Source of the DNA: UBA11574 sp963752565
GTDB taxonomy: Bacteria; Desulfobacterota; Desulfobacteria; Desulfobacterales; UBA11574
DNA: 64,000 nucleotides
Direction of reading: 5' to 3'
Assembly: GCA_963752565.1 (NCBI GenBank)
Contig: CAVVZC010000015.1
Span: 1-64,000 of the forward strand
Both the position numbers and the translations under genes were made by a program. The notes beneath the pieces were generated by a model. The model was given only the letters and a program-made list of their open reading frames with translations. It did no database searches and was not told the origin of the DNA. Numbering within the stretch: the first letter of the stretch is position 1; each line of letters opens with the position of its first letter. Positions 10,358-20,069 of the stretch are shown here, piece after piece.

Positions 10358-11791
10358 TTAATATGTGCCCATGGAACTTGAAAAAATTGCAAAGTGCTTG
10401 GCGGAATCTGCATCAGCACTGTAGGCAGCGTCAGTACATACGACAAAGGCATATTGGTAATCGATATCATCACTCCGGGGAACAATGATCTGATATGTTG
10501 GGGAACCGGCACCCGCCGCATATCTCAGCATTCGGATCCGGGAAAAACGACAATGAACGTAAACGAGGCTGTTGAAAAAATCCTGGCCCAGTTTCCACCG
10601 CAACCGAAGAAATAATCCCCTATACCAGCCCCCCTCACTCAGCGGCCTGTTCTCAAGTATCCGCTCGGCGCCAAAACATGAAAGATCGAGTTTCGGCGGC
10701 AAATTCAAAATCAATTCTGACAGATAACGGCCCACGGCAGGGGCTTGCTGAAGCCCATGGCCGGAGAAGCCGTTGGCCAGGTAGAAACCTTTGAGCTCCG
10801 GCCACTCACCGAGAATCGCGTTACCGTCCAGGGTGTTGACGGCATAAAGGCCTGCCCAGCCCCGAAGCAGTTTGAGGGTATCAAAGGCGGGGACAAATTC
10901 GGCCAGTTCAGGCCAGAGAATCTCCATAAACCGTTTGTCATCCCATGAAAAGTCAAAGCCCACAGGATCTTCGGGCATGGATTTTCCCAACAGAATTCTT
11001 CCGCCGGTCTCTGTCCGAAAATAGAGGCCGGACGGCAGTATCGTCAGGGGCAACGGTCCTTCGGGTTTGACCGCCGTATCGAGTACAAATACCTGTCGTT
11101 TGACCGGCTCCACAGGCAGATTTACATTGGCTGTTCGAGCGACCTTGGCGGCCCATGCACCGGCACAATTTATCACAAAACCCGCCGACAAAGATTCTCC
11201 TGAAGCCAACATGACCCCGGTGACCCTGGCGCCGGAGGTGAGTATCTCCGTCACTCGGTTTTTGATATAGTTTGCCCCTAATGATCGGGCTTTGGCCTTG
11301 TAGCCCATGAGAAAAGCATAGGCGTCAAAATGGCCGTCAAGAGGGCCGAAAGTTCCACCCACCAGGTTGTCAGATGTATAAAGCGGGTATCTTTTTTTGA
11401 TTTTTTCCGGTGTCCACCATTCCACCCGGCAGCCGAGGCTTTTTTGCAAAGAGATCGCTGCTTCAGCCGCATTTTTTCCCGTGTCGTCCACTAAAAAGAG
11501 GTTGCCTTCACGCCGAAAGGTGATGTTCGGTCGATGGTTGTCAACGGCCAGCTCTTCTTCGAATTTCGCCAGCACGTCAAAGGTAAGCTGGGAAATCCGG
11601 ATGTTCTCCTCGAGACTGAACTGGATGCGTGCGTTGGCCATGGATAAGGTGGTCGAAGCCCTGGAATAAGTGGGATCCATCTCCACCACCGCTACCTTGA
11701 GCTTGACGTCGGCATGCTTCAAATAATATGCGGTGGCACTACCCATGATACCGCCGCCGATGATCACCACGTCATAGGTGTTGGGATTCAT
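10358..11791 (-). CDS. FAD-dependent amino-acid/amine oxidase (DAO family) with an antisense-derived tail
   Basis: 477 residues in frame. The N terminus has the dinucleotide-binding VVIIGGGIMGSATAYYL and the rest follows glycine-oxidase/sarcosine-oxidase-like DAO proteins, including VINCAGAWAAKVA and the late LYAVNTLDGNAILGEW and GFSGHGLQQAPAVGR motifs. Such enzymes oxidise secondary or amino-acid amines with FAD. The family core ends at about residue 388 (ENRPLSEGG). The last 89 residues have no family counterpart and are encoded exactly opposite the DUF4136 remnant on the plus strand, so they look like read-through caused by loss of the original stop. The protein may still work with this tail, or be impaired. 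Confidence 0.8.
   Translation of the reverse strand: MNPNTYDVVIIGGGIMGSATAYYLKHADVKLKVAVVEMDPTYSRASTTLSMANARIQFSLEENIRISQLTFDVLAKFEEELAVDNHRPNITFRREGNLFLVDDTGKNAAEAAISLQKSLGCRVEWWTPEKIKKRYPLYTSDNLVGGTFGPLDGHFDAYAFLMGYKAKARSLGANYIKNRVTEILTSGARVTGVMLASGESLSAGFVINCAGAWAAKVARTANVNLPVEPVKRQVFVLDTAVKPEGPLPLTILPSGLYFRTETGGRILLGKSMPEDPVGFDFSWDDKRFMEILWPELAEFVPAFDTLKLLRGWAGLYAVNTLDGNAILGEWPELKGFYLANGFSGHGLQQAPAVGRYLSELILNLPPKLDLSCFGAERILENRPLSEGGWYRGLFLRLRWKLGQDFFNSLVYVHCRFSRIRMLRYAAGAGSPTYQIIVPRSDDIDYQYAFVVCTDAAYSADADSAKHFAIFSSSMGTY
10394..10615 (+). pseudogene. 3' remnant of a DUF4136 lipoprotein gene
   Basis: The plus strand encodes the C-terminal part of a DUF4136 protein: STYDKGILVIDII, then WGTGTRRIS and the end VNEAVEKILAQFPPQPK, which matches the pattern seen in the second DUF4136 gene of this window (48050-48584, ending NEAVQEILKNFPP). 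The N-terminal half, signal peptide and ribosome site are missing; upstream sequence at about 10340-10393 does not continue the family. The remnant lies wholly inside the 3' end of the oppositely oriented oxidase frame. Confidence 0.7.
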
Positions 11792-11948
11792 GATTTATAA
11801 CCTTTGACCCGAATCTTCACTTCGGGGCCGAGCAATTTATGGATTTCGCGAGATGTATACCTTTTTGAGATTGTCGCAGCGCGGACAACAGCCATCAGAG
11901 CAACCCCGAACTCAACGATTGGGCATCCTCAATATTCGCTCTATGAGG

Positions 11949-12539
11949 TTAAACACTGTCCTTTTCTTTGGAATAAAATTCCTGATTGTCATAAAATTTC
12001 TTTGGGATTTTATGTTGCGAGTATTCCGGTGGTTTGAGTTTGGAGCACCCGAGGACCATCCAGACCTTGGAGAGTCTATCCTGACCGGTAACCCTGAGTC
12101 TGATTTTAAAAAATGGAAAATTTTTGATTCTGTCCACGGCAACCCTTATGTACAGGAGTTCTTTGCAGTTTATCATTACGATAAAACCGATAAGGGTCTT
12201 AAACCATAGATATTCGGTGAAGGCCGAAGGATCATAAAAAGGCGATGATCTGAAAATGAAATTAAAGGAATAGATCTGAAAGATTAGATACGATAGGCCG
12301 ATGGTCAATAACAGAATTCCGAGAAGCCTCTTGACCTGGTAGAACATTCGATCTCTGGATTCCAGTTCGGAACCTATATCAAGTTTTTCATCGTCCGAAG
12401 GCATCTCTTTTCCGTAAGCGACGAACATTGGCCAGAACCGGTAGGCGCATTCCCTTTTCCGGTAATACCCCCCGAAAAAGAAACTGAATATACTCGTCAG
12501 CGCGGCGGAAGAAATCAAAAATGCACCGGGTTTGTACAT
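11949..12539 (-). CDS. hypothetical membrane protein
   Basis: 196 residues when started at the ATG at 12539 (GGGGGA stands a few nt before it; an in-frame upstream ATG at 12605 has no such site). Not recognised. Three hydrophobic segments are visible: GAFLISSAALTSIFSFFFGG at the N terminus, LLGILLLTIGLSYLIFQIY mid-protein, and FKTLIGFIVMINCKELLYI. A charged stretch rich in Glu/Asp (around residues 45-60) separates the first two. The C terminus is basic and soluble. It stands alone between the oxidase and thiolase. Confidence 0.6.
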   Translation of the reverse strand: MYKPGAFLISSAALTSIFSFFFGGYYRKRECAYRFWPMFVAYGKEMPSDDEKLDIGSELESRDRMFYQVKRLLGILLLTIGLSYLIFQIYSFNFIFRSSPFYDPSAFTEYLWFKTLIGFIVMINCKELLYIRVAVDRIKNFPFFKIRLRVTGQDRLSKVWMVLGCSKLKPPEYSQHKIPKKFYDNQEFYSKEKDSV

Positions 12540-12689
12540 GCATCCCCCCACTTGGTAATGAACCCTAATTTCGAATTTAAAAACATGACCTTGCTTTATA
12601 GTCAATGCTTATTTTATAATATTGTTTAACAGATCATTTCCAAAAGATCCGGTGATTCTAAAAGGCATCAAGGGGTCAAGGGTTTAAGT

Positions 12690-12743
12690 GAAATTCTGAA
12701 AAAATTAAAAGAATTAAAGGTTTGCCAAAAGCACTATAGCACT
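12690..12743 (+). pseudogene. short remnant of a four-helix-bundle (23S rRNA IVP-like) gene
   Basis: Translation from GAA at 12690 gives EILKKLKELKVCQKHYS, which matches the start of the two larger four-helix-bundle copies at 43809 and 45391 (EILRNYKELKVWQKSYQ). The preceding GGGTTTAAGTGAAAT also matches the sequence before those copies. The remainder of the gene is absent, so this is a third, nearly erased copy sitting in front of the thiolase gene. Confidence 0.55.
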
Positions 12744-12833
12744 TTCTCCCGACGAATCGGGGGAATAAGTCGTTTTAAATAGATGTTAGCAGTAAAGGAT
12801 CATCGCCATGTGTTTTATAAAAAGGAAAAAAAC

Positions 12834-14084
12834 ATGAAGGACGTTGTCATTGTATCTGCGTGCCGGACACCCATCGGCACCTTTGGCGGCACCCTTTGCC
12901 ACAGCAATGCCGCAGAACTGGCAAGTGTATCCATGAAGGAAGCCGTTAAACGGGCTGGAATCGAACCTTCGATTATAGATGATGTACGTTATGGATGCTG
13001 CATGGAGCCCAGCGATGCACTAAACGTGGCCCGGGTCGGTGCTTTGTTGGCAGGAATACCGAACACCGTCCCGGCCGTAACCATCAACCGTGTGTGTATC
13101 TCCGGCATGGAGGCCGTTATCTCGGGTATGGCAATGATCCAGGCTGGAATGGCCGATGTTGTCCTTGCCGGCGGAGTCGAACACATGTCCGGAGTACCGT
13201 ACACGGTTCCCGAGGCCAGATGGGGGTGCCGACTGCAGGATCAGATTTTTGTGGACGCCATGATTCGTGCGCTTCATTGCGGATCTCATATCGTTCCCCT
13301 TGCCGACGATGGGCCCCTGGACACAGCGGAACCCCCGGCCGGGCTTTTTTTGGACAAGCCTTATATCATGGGGATTACCGCCGAATTCGTTGCGCATCAT
13401 CTGGGTATCGGCAGAGAAGAGATGGATGAAGTGGCCCTGAGAAGCCACAATAATGCCGAGCGGGCAACGATGGACGGATCGTTTAAGGCCGAGATCGTTC
13501 CGGTCGAAGTGCCCCGGAGAAAAAAAGCACCGCTGATTTTTGAAAAAGATGAACATTTCAGACCCGGCCTGACTATGGACCAGCTTGAAAAGCTTCAACC
13601 GGCATTTCTTCCCGAAATTGGGACCGTAACTGCAGGAAATTCCAGTGGTATCAATGACGGTGCTTCGGGCATGGTGATCATGTCTGCCGAAAAAGCAAAG
13701 GCGTTGAAGGTCACACCCATGGCCAGAATACGGGCCGTGGGCAAGGGGGCCTGCCATCCTTCGATCATGGGGCTTTCACCGATTCCCGCAGTTAAGAATT
13801 TGTTTAAAAACAGCGGGCTGAAGATGAACGATTTCGAGCTCATTGAAGTGAATGAAGCCTTTGCTTCACAATATATCGGATGTGAACAGGAATTGGGCCT
13901 GAACAGAGATATCACCAATGTCAACGGGTCGGGCATCGGTCTGGGACATCCTGTGGGATCGACCGGATGCAGAATTATGGTAACGTTGTTGTATGCCATG
14001 GAGCATCGGGGCAAAAGTTTGGGACTGGCTACCCTTTGCGGCGGCGGCGGTGTTTCCATGGCATGTGCCCTTGAAGTGGTGTAG
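12834..14084 (+). CDS. acetyl-CoA acetyltransferase (thiolase)
   Basis: 416 residues from the ATG at 12834, chosen because the protein then begins MKDVVIVSACRTPIG like other thiolases and AAGGA precedes it; the longer frame from 12783 adds 17 unlike residues. Catalytic residues are visible: nucleophile Cys88 in NRVCISGMEAV, the His in GLGHPVGSTGCR, and the second Cys in LCGGGGVSMA near the end. It catalyses acetoacetyl-CoA formation or 3-ketoacyl-CoA thiolysis in the cytoplasm. It is about 20 residues longer than the 393-residue norm, with extra sequence around PLADDGPLDTAEPP in the middle. No operon partners are adjacent, so direction and substrate are open. Confidence 0.92.
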   Translation: MKDVVIVSACRTPIGTFGGTLCHSNAAELASVSMKEAVKRAGIEPSIIDDVRYGCCMEPSDALNVARVGALLAGIPNTVPAVTINRVCISGMEAVISGMAMIQAGMADVVLAGGVEHMSGVPYTVPEARWGCRLQDQIFVDAMIRALHCGSHIVPLADDGPLDTAEPPAGLFLDKPYIMGITAEFVAHHLGIGREEMDEVALRSHNNAERATMDGSFKAEIVPVEVPRRKKAPLIFEKDEHFRPGLTMDQLEKLQPAFLPEIGTVTAGNSSGINDGASGMVIMSAEKAKALKVTPMARIRAVGKGACHPSIMGLSPIPAVKNLFKNSGLKMNDFELIEVNEAFASQYIGCEQELGLNRDITNVNGSGIGLGHPVGSTGCRIMVTLLYAMEHRGKSLGLATLCGGGGVSMACALEVV

Positions 14085-14408
14085 GCGCTATAACCCAGAA
14101 CTTATTAGTTAATGCCATTGATTTCGTGCTCCGAATTTGCAGATGCTCAATCACTGGAAAGACGCGGAAGTTCTCTAACTTCTCCAATAACGGTATTTCT
14201 GAAGGACCCATGGGATCGGTTTTTTCAGGCCTAAGTGTAGTTTCCCTTTGTTCAGTTTATGAGATTTCCGTTTCGTTCCCTCAAACCAAAGAGAATTCAG
14301 GCGAAGGCGAAAAAATAATGTTTTAGAAAAACAATGTAATATCCGATAACAAGAATAGATGCATTGTGTCTTACTCAAGTTTCGCATCCTTAATATAATG
14401 AGAAACCA
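14085..14408. other. intergenic with one CTCAAGTTTCGCA repeat site
   Basis: No gene is seen. At 14372-14389 there is a copy of the dispersed motif CTCAAGTTTCGCATCC that recurs at about 20.44, 25.92, 31.50 and 32.60 kb. A weak ORF here (14126-14326) lacks a ribosome site and has no recognisable content. Confidence 0.45.
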
Positions 14409-16169
14409 ATGGTTGAAGACCTCACGAAAAACAGTGGCGATATTATTGAAATAAGACAAGCAACTCAAAAACTTCAAACGGTTAAGGGTGTGATCGGTTT
14501 GTTGTTTATGGCCGCCAAAAACCATACCATGTACCCCGAAAATCATGCCATCTATCAAGAATCCCTTCAAGCTGTCGTGTCCCGTCTCGATCCCTTCTTA
14601 AAAAAATATGGCGACTTCAGACTCGATGTCGAGAAGGATCGGCTCCTTTTCGAAGATGAAACGGTCTACCAGGATGACTCCAAAAGAGATGAATTGGCGT
14701 ATCCCCTTTTTCGAGACGGCATCCAGTGGATGGAATTTCAAGCAGGAATCGAACCTTGGGAAATCTCTGATTTCATAAAAATACTGAATCAATACAGAAA
14801 GTTACAGGAAGAGCCAAAAGGAGATCTTGTCACCGCCTTGTGGGAAAAGGATTTACCGCACATGCACTATGCAGCCACGGATGTCCTGTGGAAGGCTGAA
14901 ACCGTAAAAGATTTTTCGACCTTCAACCTAACCGGAGATGAGAAGCAAGACGCAGACGGTCATGGTGTGGAGGACCCGTCATCCCAGAGTACGAGGGATG
15001 ATGACCAGCAGGACACGGTCGATACGGCAGGGGGAAGGGATACCGAAGGTGACATGACCCTTTCGATTATGGACAGAACCATCTGGAAAATGACCCCGGA
15101 AGAGCTGCAGCGTCTTGAAGAAATGGTTGCAGAGGAAGAAACCCAAACCAGCACGGAAGATGTGCTTGAGGTTCTGTGGCTGATTCTTAGCACCCAAAAT
15201 GAACCCGAGGACTACGCGGTTATCCTTGAATTCATAAAAGAGGAGTTCAAAGCCACCCTCGCTCAAGGTGAATTTCGAATCGCACTCGATTTTTTGGCAG
15301 GTTTAAAAAAAGCTTACCAGTCCAGTAAAACCGAGAAACCATGGGCCCAGCCCTTGTTGCGTCAGTTCTTTGTCGATATTGCCGACCCTCAAGTGCTCGG
15401 GGTTGTGAAAGACGTTTTACCAAGCCTTGATAAACAACGTGCCGATCAAGTCGATATTTTTCGGAAATTGCTTCTCAGTTTTCCACCTGTTTCCATCAAG
15501 GCCCTGGCTCCAATGTTGATGGAAAAACTATCCGCTTCTTTGGAGCGGCAACTCATGGAAATCATCGGATCGCTGGCAAAAAGAGATACGGATCCTTTGG
15601 AACAGCTGCTGGATCGACCGGAGGAGGCTTTGGTTAAAAAGCTTGTGTATATTCTCGGACACATCAAGGGCGAAAAGCCCATGCAAATCCTTTTCAAGAT
15701 GACGGATCATCCATCGGGACGGGTGCGGCTGGAAGCGCTAAAGGCCTTGGAACCCCGGAAGATAAATATGATCAAGGAACTTTTTCATCTTGTAAACGAT
15801 CCTGTTCTCACTATTCGGCGGATGATGTGGAACCACCTGGAACAATACAGAAATGAGGAAACCGGAGACTTGATTTTAGATTATCTCCAACAAAAAAAGA
15901 TTCTCTACAGGGACGATCAGCAAATTTTGAACTGTTTCAAAACTCTTGGTTGTTGCGGCACGCTGAGTTCCATCCCGTTTTTAGGCCAAACCCTACTCGG
16001 TCAAGGGTGGGATTTTAGTTCCGAAAGGTTACTTCGGCGACAGGGTGCTGCCTTAGCGTTACTCGAACTGAACACACAAGAAGCCCGGGACGATCTAAAG
16101 AAAGCCTCGAGAAGCCTGTTTCCAAGTGTTCGATCTGCATACCAAAAGGCCTTAAAGGATCATCAATGA
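14409..16169 (+). CDS. HEAT-repeat protein coupled to an HD-GYP phosphodiesterase
   Basis: 586 residues. The first 150 residues form an unrecognised alpha-rich domain (MAAKNHTMYPENHAIYQESL, later LLFEDETVYQDD); a short acidic low-complexity linker follows at about residues 180-220 (rich in Asp, Gln, Thr), and the C-terminal half reads as HEAT-like alpha repeats (RPEEALVKKLVYILGHIKG; HPSGRVRLEALKALEP; DPVLTIRRMMWNHL). No signal peptide. The ATGA overlap with the HD-GYP gene at 16166 implies translational coupling and a shared job, perhaps as scaffold or sensor for the phosphodiesterase. Function otherwise unknown. Confidence 0.78.
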   Translation: MVEDLTKNSGDIIEIRQATQKLQTVKGVIGLLFMAAKNHTMYPENHAIYQESLQAVVSRLDPFLKKYGDFRLDVEKDRLLFEDETVYQDDSKRDELAYPLFRDGIQWMEFQAGIEPWEISDFIKILNQYRKLQEEPKGDLVTALWEKDLPHMHYAATDVLWKAETVKDFSTFNLTGDEKQDADGHGVEDPSSQSTRDDDQQDTVDTAGGRDTEGDMTLSIMDRTIWKMTPEELQRLEEMVAEEETQTSTEDVLEVLWLILSTQNEPEDYAVILEFIKEEFKATLAQGEFRIALDFLAGLKKAYQSSKTEKPWAQPLLRQFFVDIADPQVLGVVKDVLPSLDKQRADQVDIFRKLLLSFPPVSIKALAPMLMEKLSASLERQLMEIIGSLAKRDTDPLEQLLDRPEEALVKKLVYILGHIKGEKPMQILFKMTDHPSGRVRLEALKALEPRKINMIKELFHLVNDPVLTIRRMMWNHLEQYRNEETGDLILDYLQQKKILYRDDQQILNCFKTLGCCGTLSSIPFLGQTLLGQGWDFSSERLLRRQGAALALLELNTQEARDDLKKASRSLFPSVRSAYQKALKDHQ

Positions 16170-17611
16170 ACCAGGGAACTGGAAAATTACACGAGGATTT
16201 TCTCAAGATGTTTTACAAGCTGGTCTATCTGGCCAAGATCCATCAAGTTAACAATCCATTGTTGACGAAATGCATCGGTGATTTCAAAAAGGTCGCCGGA
16301 CGGGTGCTGGCGGATGATGACCATATTAGCTTGCAGGTGTCCCGCGGCAATATTTTTATTCAGGACGAAAAGTTGCTCCACCGGCGTGAAATCGGTAAAC
16401 TTGTCAGCAACATGCTGCAGTACTTCGAAAAGCGAGACCTTCAAGGGCTTTGTTTTTACGCTGCTGTATTAGAGGCTTCGGACAAAGAGATTATCGAATT
16501 TGGCCGCATATTGAACGAGAGCGAGCAGCAGAAGGATCCCCTGAACTGGTTTGACGAACAGATGGACAACCGGGGGTTTATCTGGGTGGAAAATATCCAT
16601 GAACAAGACACGCTGATAACGGAACAGGACCCCGGAACCGAACCCCTGGATCAGGAACAACTCAGGAAAGCAAAAGCAAAAGAATCTTACTTTTACGCGC
16701 TGAACTCCATAAAAGAAGTGGCTGAAAAGATTACCACCCAAAAGAAGGCGGGAGTTCGTAAGGCCCTTCGCGTGATCCAGAACATGGTGGATCTCGTCAT
16801 GGAGGATGAATCCATCGTTCTGGGGATCAGTACCATTCGCGACTATGATGACTACACTTTTACCCATTCAATAAACGTTGCCATACTTTCCATGTGTCTG
16901 GGGCGCCGAATCGGGATTTCGAAGACGTCTCTGCACCGGCTGGGAATATGTGGGCTCTTTCACGATCTGGGAAAACTGGATATACCCGTTGAAATCATCC
17001 GCTCGCCCAGAAAACTGAGTAATATCGAGTTTGATGTTGTAAAGAACCATACCATTTACAGTGTCGCCCAAATTATTAAATTACAGGCCGCCCGGGGTCT
17101 CAAGTCAAAAGTTCTGCTTCCTCCATTTGAACACCACATGAAGTATGACCTTTCGGGATATCCACAGACCCCTCAAAGGAAACCCGTGAGTCTGTTTGGT
17201 CGGATCCTGACCATTACTGACGTTTTTGATGCCATCACCTCACAACGTGATTATCGCTCTTCGGCTTTAACACAAGATCAGGCCCTTGGCTACATGTTGG
17301 AACACTCAGGAACGGATTTTGATCCGATCCTCCTCAAGGTGTTCATCAATATGCTTGGGGTTTATCCCATCGGTTCACTTCTTGAACTGGACACCGGTGA
17401 ATTGGCCCTGGTAATAGAAGCCGGAAAAGCAGACGACGGTACGCGGCCAAAGGTCGTAATATTGGCCGAAGACGGACAGGGGGGGTATGCAAAGGATGGT
17501 GTGGTGGATCTGGATGAACGCGATGAACCATCCGGTGTATTCCGGCGAAACATTGTTAAAAGCCTTCATCCTTCCACTTATGGCGTCCAACCCGCCGAAT
17601 TCCTTCTTTAA
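16166..17611 (+). CDS. HD-GYP domain protein, probable c-di-GMP phosphodiesterase
   Basis: 481 residues. An N-terminal region of about 200 residues resembles that of its neighbour (DFLKMFYKLVYLAKIHQVNNPLL), and the HD-GYP domain follows: YTFTHSINVAILSM, the HD pair in LFHDLGKLDIP near residue 266, FEHHMKYDLSGYP carrying the GYP signature, and ITDVFDAITSQRDYR. Family members hydrolyse c-di-GMP to GMP or pGpG. The metal ligands visible (H, HD, HH, D) suggest an active enzyme; the residue before GYP is Ser rather than the usual Thr/Gly pattern. It overlaps the HEAT gene by 4 nt. Relevance: three GEMM riboswitches of the c-di-GMP-I class occur in the same window. Confidence 0.9.
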   Translation: MNQGTGKLHEDFLKMFYKLVYLAKIHQVNNPLLTKCIGDFKKVAGRVLADDDHISLQVSRGNIFIQDEKLLHRREIGKLVSNMLQYFEKRDLQGLCFYAAVLEASDKEIIEFGRILNESEQQKDPLNWFDEQMDNRGFIWVENIHEQDTLITEQDPGTEPLDQEQLRKAKAKESYFYALNSIKEVAEKITTQKKAGVRKALRVIQNMVDLVMEDESIVLGISTIRDYDDYTFTHSINVAILSMCLGRRIGISKTSLHRLGICGLFHDLGKLDIPVEIIRSPRKLSNIEFDVVKNHTIYSVAQIIKLQAARGLKSKVLLPPFEHHMKYDLSGYPQTPQRKPVSLFGRILTITDVFDAITSQRDYRSSALTQDQALGYMLEHSGTDFDPILLKVFINMLGVYPIGSLLELDTGELALVIEAGKADDGTRPKVVILAEDGQGGYAKDGVVDLDERDEPSGVFRRNIVKSLHPSTYGVQPAEFLL

Positions 17612-17730
17612 ATTTGAACTCCCCGCTGCTTGTCGGAGCAAAGCGAAGATCCCGAACCTTCGGGGTTGGAGTAAAGTGGAAATCCCGTTTTCCGGGGCAC
17701 CGCGGAATAAATTCAAACGAAAAATAAGGG

Positions 17731-18441
17731 TCAAATAAATCTGGACTTCTTTCTTTTCTTTACTGATCCACCGAGTATGAATCCAAAGAGTAAAACCCCT
17801 GCTCCTGCAATAAACGATTGTATTCTATTTGATTTCAAAGGGTTTTTTCGATCTTTTCTAAGGCTTTTGAGTTCGGTGTTCAATTCGGCATTTAATTTCT
17901 TCAACTTTTCTACTTTACCGATCAGTCCTTCCGCGTTTTTTGAATGCTTGAGAAGATTTGTATACTTTATATTAAGCTGTATAAAGTCACTTTTTGCTTT
18001 TGCAGCAAATTTCTGATTAATATTCACTTCTTCTTTTAACTCTTCGATTTCTTCTTGATACATTGTCTTTGTTTTCGATAACGTATTTGAAACAGAATCT
18101 TGCTCATTTTTAAACGTTTCGATTTCATTTTTCAATTCTTCGATAATCAGAACCTTGGGTTTTTCTGAAACAATATATTTTGCATGAACCCACCCTTCAA
18201 TGCCAGCCTCGGTTCTAATCCTTAATAAATCTTCTTTCTCCTCGATTATATCTACCGGTGCCGCTGTCTCAATATATCCTAAAACAGCAGAATTCTGGTT
18301 TTCTCCATCGCGAACAGAAATGATGAGCCGATCAGAAACATATCGCGTGTCGGCAAAAACAGAATTAATGGGAGCTGACACAGTGAAAGCGACAATAAAA
18401 AGAATCACCAATATGGTTTTTCCAACGACTATCCGACTCAT
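17731..18441 (-). CDS. SH3 and membrane-anchor (TIGR04211-like) protein
   Basis: 236 residues. Order of parts: signal peptide (ILVILFIVAFTVSAP), a bacterial SH3 domain (YVSDRLIISVRDGENQNS to GIEGWVHAKYI), a long coiled coil (about residues 95-195), and a C-terminal membrane helix with basic tail (IQSFIAGAGVLLFGFILGG then KKRKK). This matches the SH3-and-anchor family, periplasmic proteins held in the inner membrane, function not established. It starts 12 nt after the HDOD gene stop on the same strand, so the two are an operon. The 3' end faces the HD-GYP gene. Confidence 0.8.
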   Translation of the reverse strand: MSRIVVGKTILVILFIVAFTVSAPINSVFADTRYVSDRLIISVRDGENQNSAVLGYIETAAPVDIIEEKEDLLRIRTEAGIEGWVHAKYIVSEKPKVLIIEELKNEIETFKNEQDSVSNTLSKTKTMYQEEIEELKEEVNINQKFAAKAKSDFIQLNIKYTNLLKHSKNAEGLIGKVEKLKKLNAELNTELKSLRKDRKNPLKSNRIQSFIAGAGVLLFGFILGGSVKKRKKSRFI

Positions 18442-18453
18442 GATAGCACCTAT

Positions 18454-19758
18454 TTATGTTTGTTTTTCTATAAGTTGCCGCAAAGGTAACGGGTAAGTCT
18501 TGCTCTTTTTTACCATTGCCGGCAGCAGTCGTTCCCTGACGATGTCTTCAAGGGTCAATCCTCGCCAGTTTGTCAGTTCTATATATTCATCGAAAAACGT
18601 TGTTGATAGTTCTGTTTCTTTTTTGCCCTGAAACAAGTTATAGCAAAGATGGCTAAGATACAGTAAAGTGACGTTGTACCTTAATTCTTCGGGGATGTGA
18701 TGCGGAGAAGAAAACTCGGGATAGGATTGAAACTCGACGCTTTTCCACAAAACATCCGGCAGATTCCACTCCTTTAGCAAAAGAGATCCCAACTGAGCCT
18801 GATCCAGGACCATAACAAGTGCTGCCAACTTTGGATTCTGATCTTTGAGCAATTGGATGACGATCTGACCAATTTCGTGTAGCAGACCAAAAGAGGCCAT
18901 TTCGGCTGGATGGCCATGGCGTGACTCTAAAGAGAGCATAAACGCGATATGCGAGATAATTTCAGAATGCAGATGCAGTGCCTTAAAATTTGGTGTATTC
19001 GGCATGGTGCGGCGAATACCTTCGGCAATGACGACCTGGTATATTTGTTCAAATCCAAGAAGAACAACGGCATGGTGAATATCGGAAATTTTTTTCTGAA
19101 AACTGTAGTATGCAGAGTTGATGGTTTTCAATACAATGGCAACGAGAGCCGGGTCCCGTTTGATCTGTTCAACGAGTTCCTGTGTAAAAAGTTGACTGGA
19201 TAGGGTCGTTGCAAACGCCGGCAATCGTGGAACTTTCTTGATAATGCCTTTAATCATTTCAGACTGGTGAAAATCTGTTTTCAATGGAGAACGGTAATTG
19301 AAAATATCTTTTTTTAGCTGCATGTTCTTTGCTAGAAGATTGTTTTCACTCTTTTTGAGCAGGCGAATGCGTTCAGCGGATAGATGGGCCAGACGTTTAT
19401 AAACGGACAGCCGTGTCTTGTCATTCAGGCCGTCAATGGTGGCCTTATCCAAAGCCATGACACGGGTCGGTTCGGCAGCAATGACGGATGTCATTCGTAA
19501 CGGGTCCCCGGCAAGGGCCATGGCTTCAATCCAGTCCCCTTTTGAAAAAACGGCAATGATTTTTTGATGCGTTTTTGGGCCTTGAACAATCCTTATCTTT
19601 CCGTCCAAAATGACAACTGCCATTTGATCGGGATCGTCTTTCTTTATCAAAACTTCACCGGCCTGCAATTTATCGATTTTCGCCCGACTGGACAATTCGA
19701 TCACTTCTTTTTCGCTGAATCCGTTAAAAGCGGACATTTGATCTTTTTGTTGTGTCAT
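18454..19758 (-). CDS. cyclic-nucleotide-binding domain plus HDOD signalling protein
   Basis: 434 residues. N terminus: a cNMP-binding beta-roll (KLQAGEVLIKKDD, VVILDGKIRIV, FSKGDWIEAMALAG, then ATIDGL). Centre and C terminus: an HDOD domain (PRLPAFATTLSSQL, AIVLKTINSAYYS, IHHAVVLLGFEQIYQVV, FGLLHEIGQIV). HDOD proteins are non-catalytic relatives of HD phosphohydrolases that act in signalling. It is likely cytoplasmic. The gene is first in an operon with the SH3/anchor gene. The upstream region is long and AT-rich, and its far side carries a riboswitch facing the other way. Confidence 0.85.
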   Translation of the reverse strand: MTQQKDQMSAFNGFSEKEVIELSSRAKIDKLQAGEVLIKKDDPDQMAVVILDGKIRIVQGPKTHQKIIAVFSKGDWIEAMALAGDPLRMTSVIAAEPTRVMALDKATIDGLNDKTRLSVYKRLAHLSAERIRLLKKSENNLLAKNMQLKKDIFNYRSPLKTDFHQSEMIKGIIKKVPRLPAFATTLSSQLFTQELVEQIKRDPALVAIVLKTINSAYYSFQKKISDIHHAVVLLGFEQIYQVVIAEGIRRTMPNTPNFKALHLHSEIISHIAFMLSLESRHGHPAEMASFGLLHEIGQIVIQLLKDQNPKLAALVMVLDQAQLGSLLLKEWNLPDVLWKSVEFQSYPEFSSPHHIPEELRYNVTLLYLSHLCYNLFQGKKETELSTTFFDEYIELTNWRGLTLEDIVRERLLPAMVKKSKTYPLPLRQLIEKQT

Positions 19759-20069
19759 TTTCGATTGCGCCTGTGGTTTTCAACCCGTTATTAGGTGTTA
19801 ATTTCTTGATGACTTCGTAATAATATTATTTTTCCTTATTTTTACGAGACCATCAATGTTAACTTAAAAAAATTGTTATAGCCTGCTTCATTTTATCAGA
19901 AATTATAAAAATTGAGTTATAATATCACATATTTCAGTAAATTTAAAGCGAAAGTATTGAAATTCGAATAATTTAAACCTTTATCAATGAAAAAGTTCTA
20001 ATTATTATGAGCGCTAAACGTATCAGGTTAAACTTTTACAGATGTTTTGCCGATATTAGTATTGATGAG

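Noticed and set aside
13020..13757. 245-residue frame antisense to the thiolase
   Set aside because: Shadow of a codon-biased gene on the other strand; no motif.
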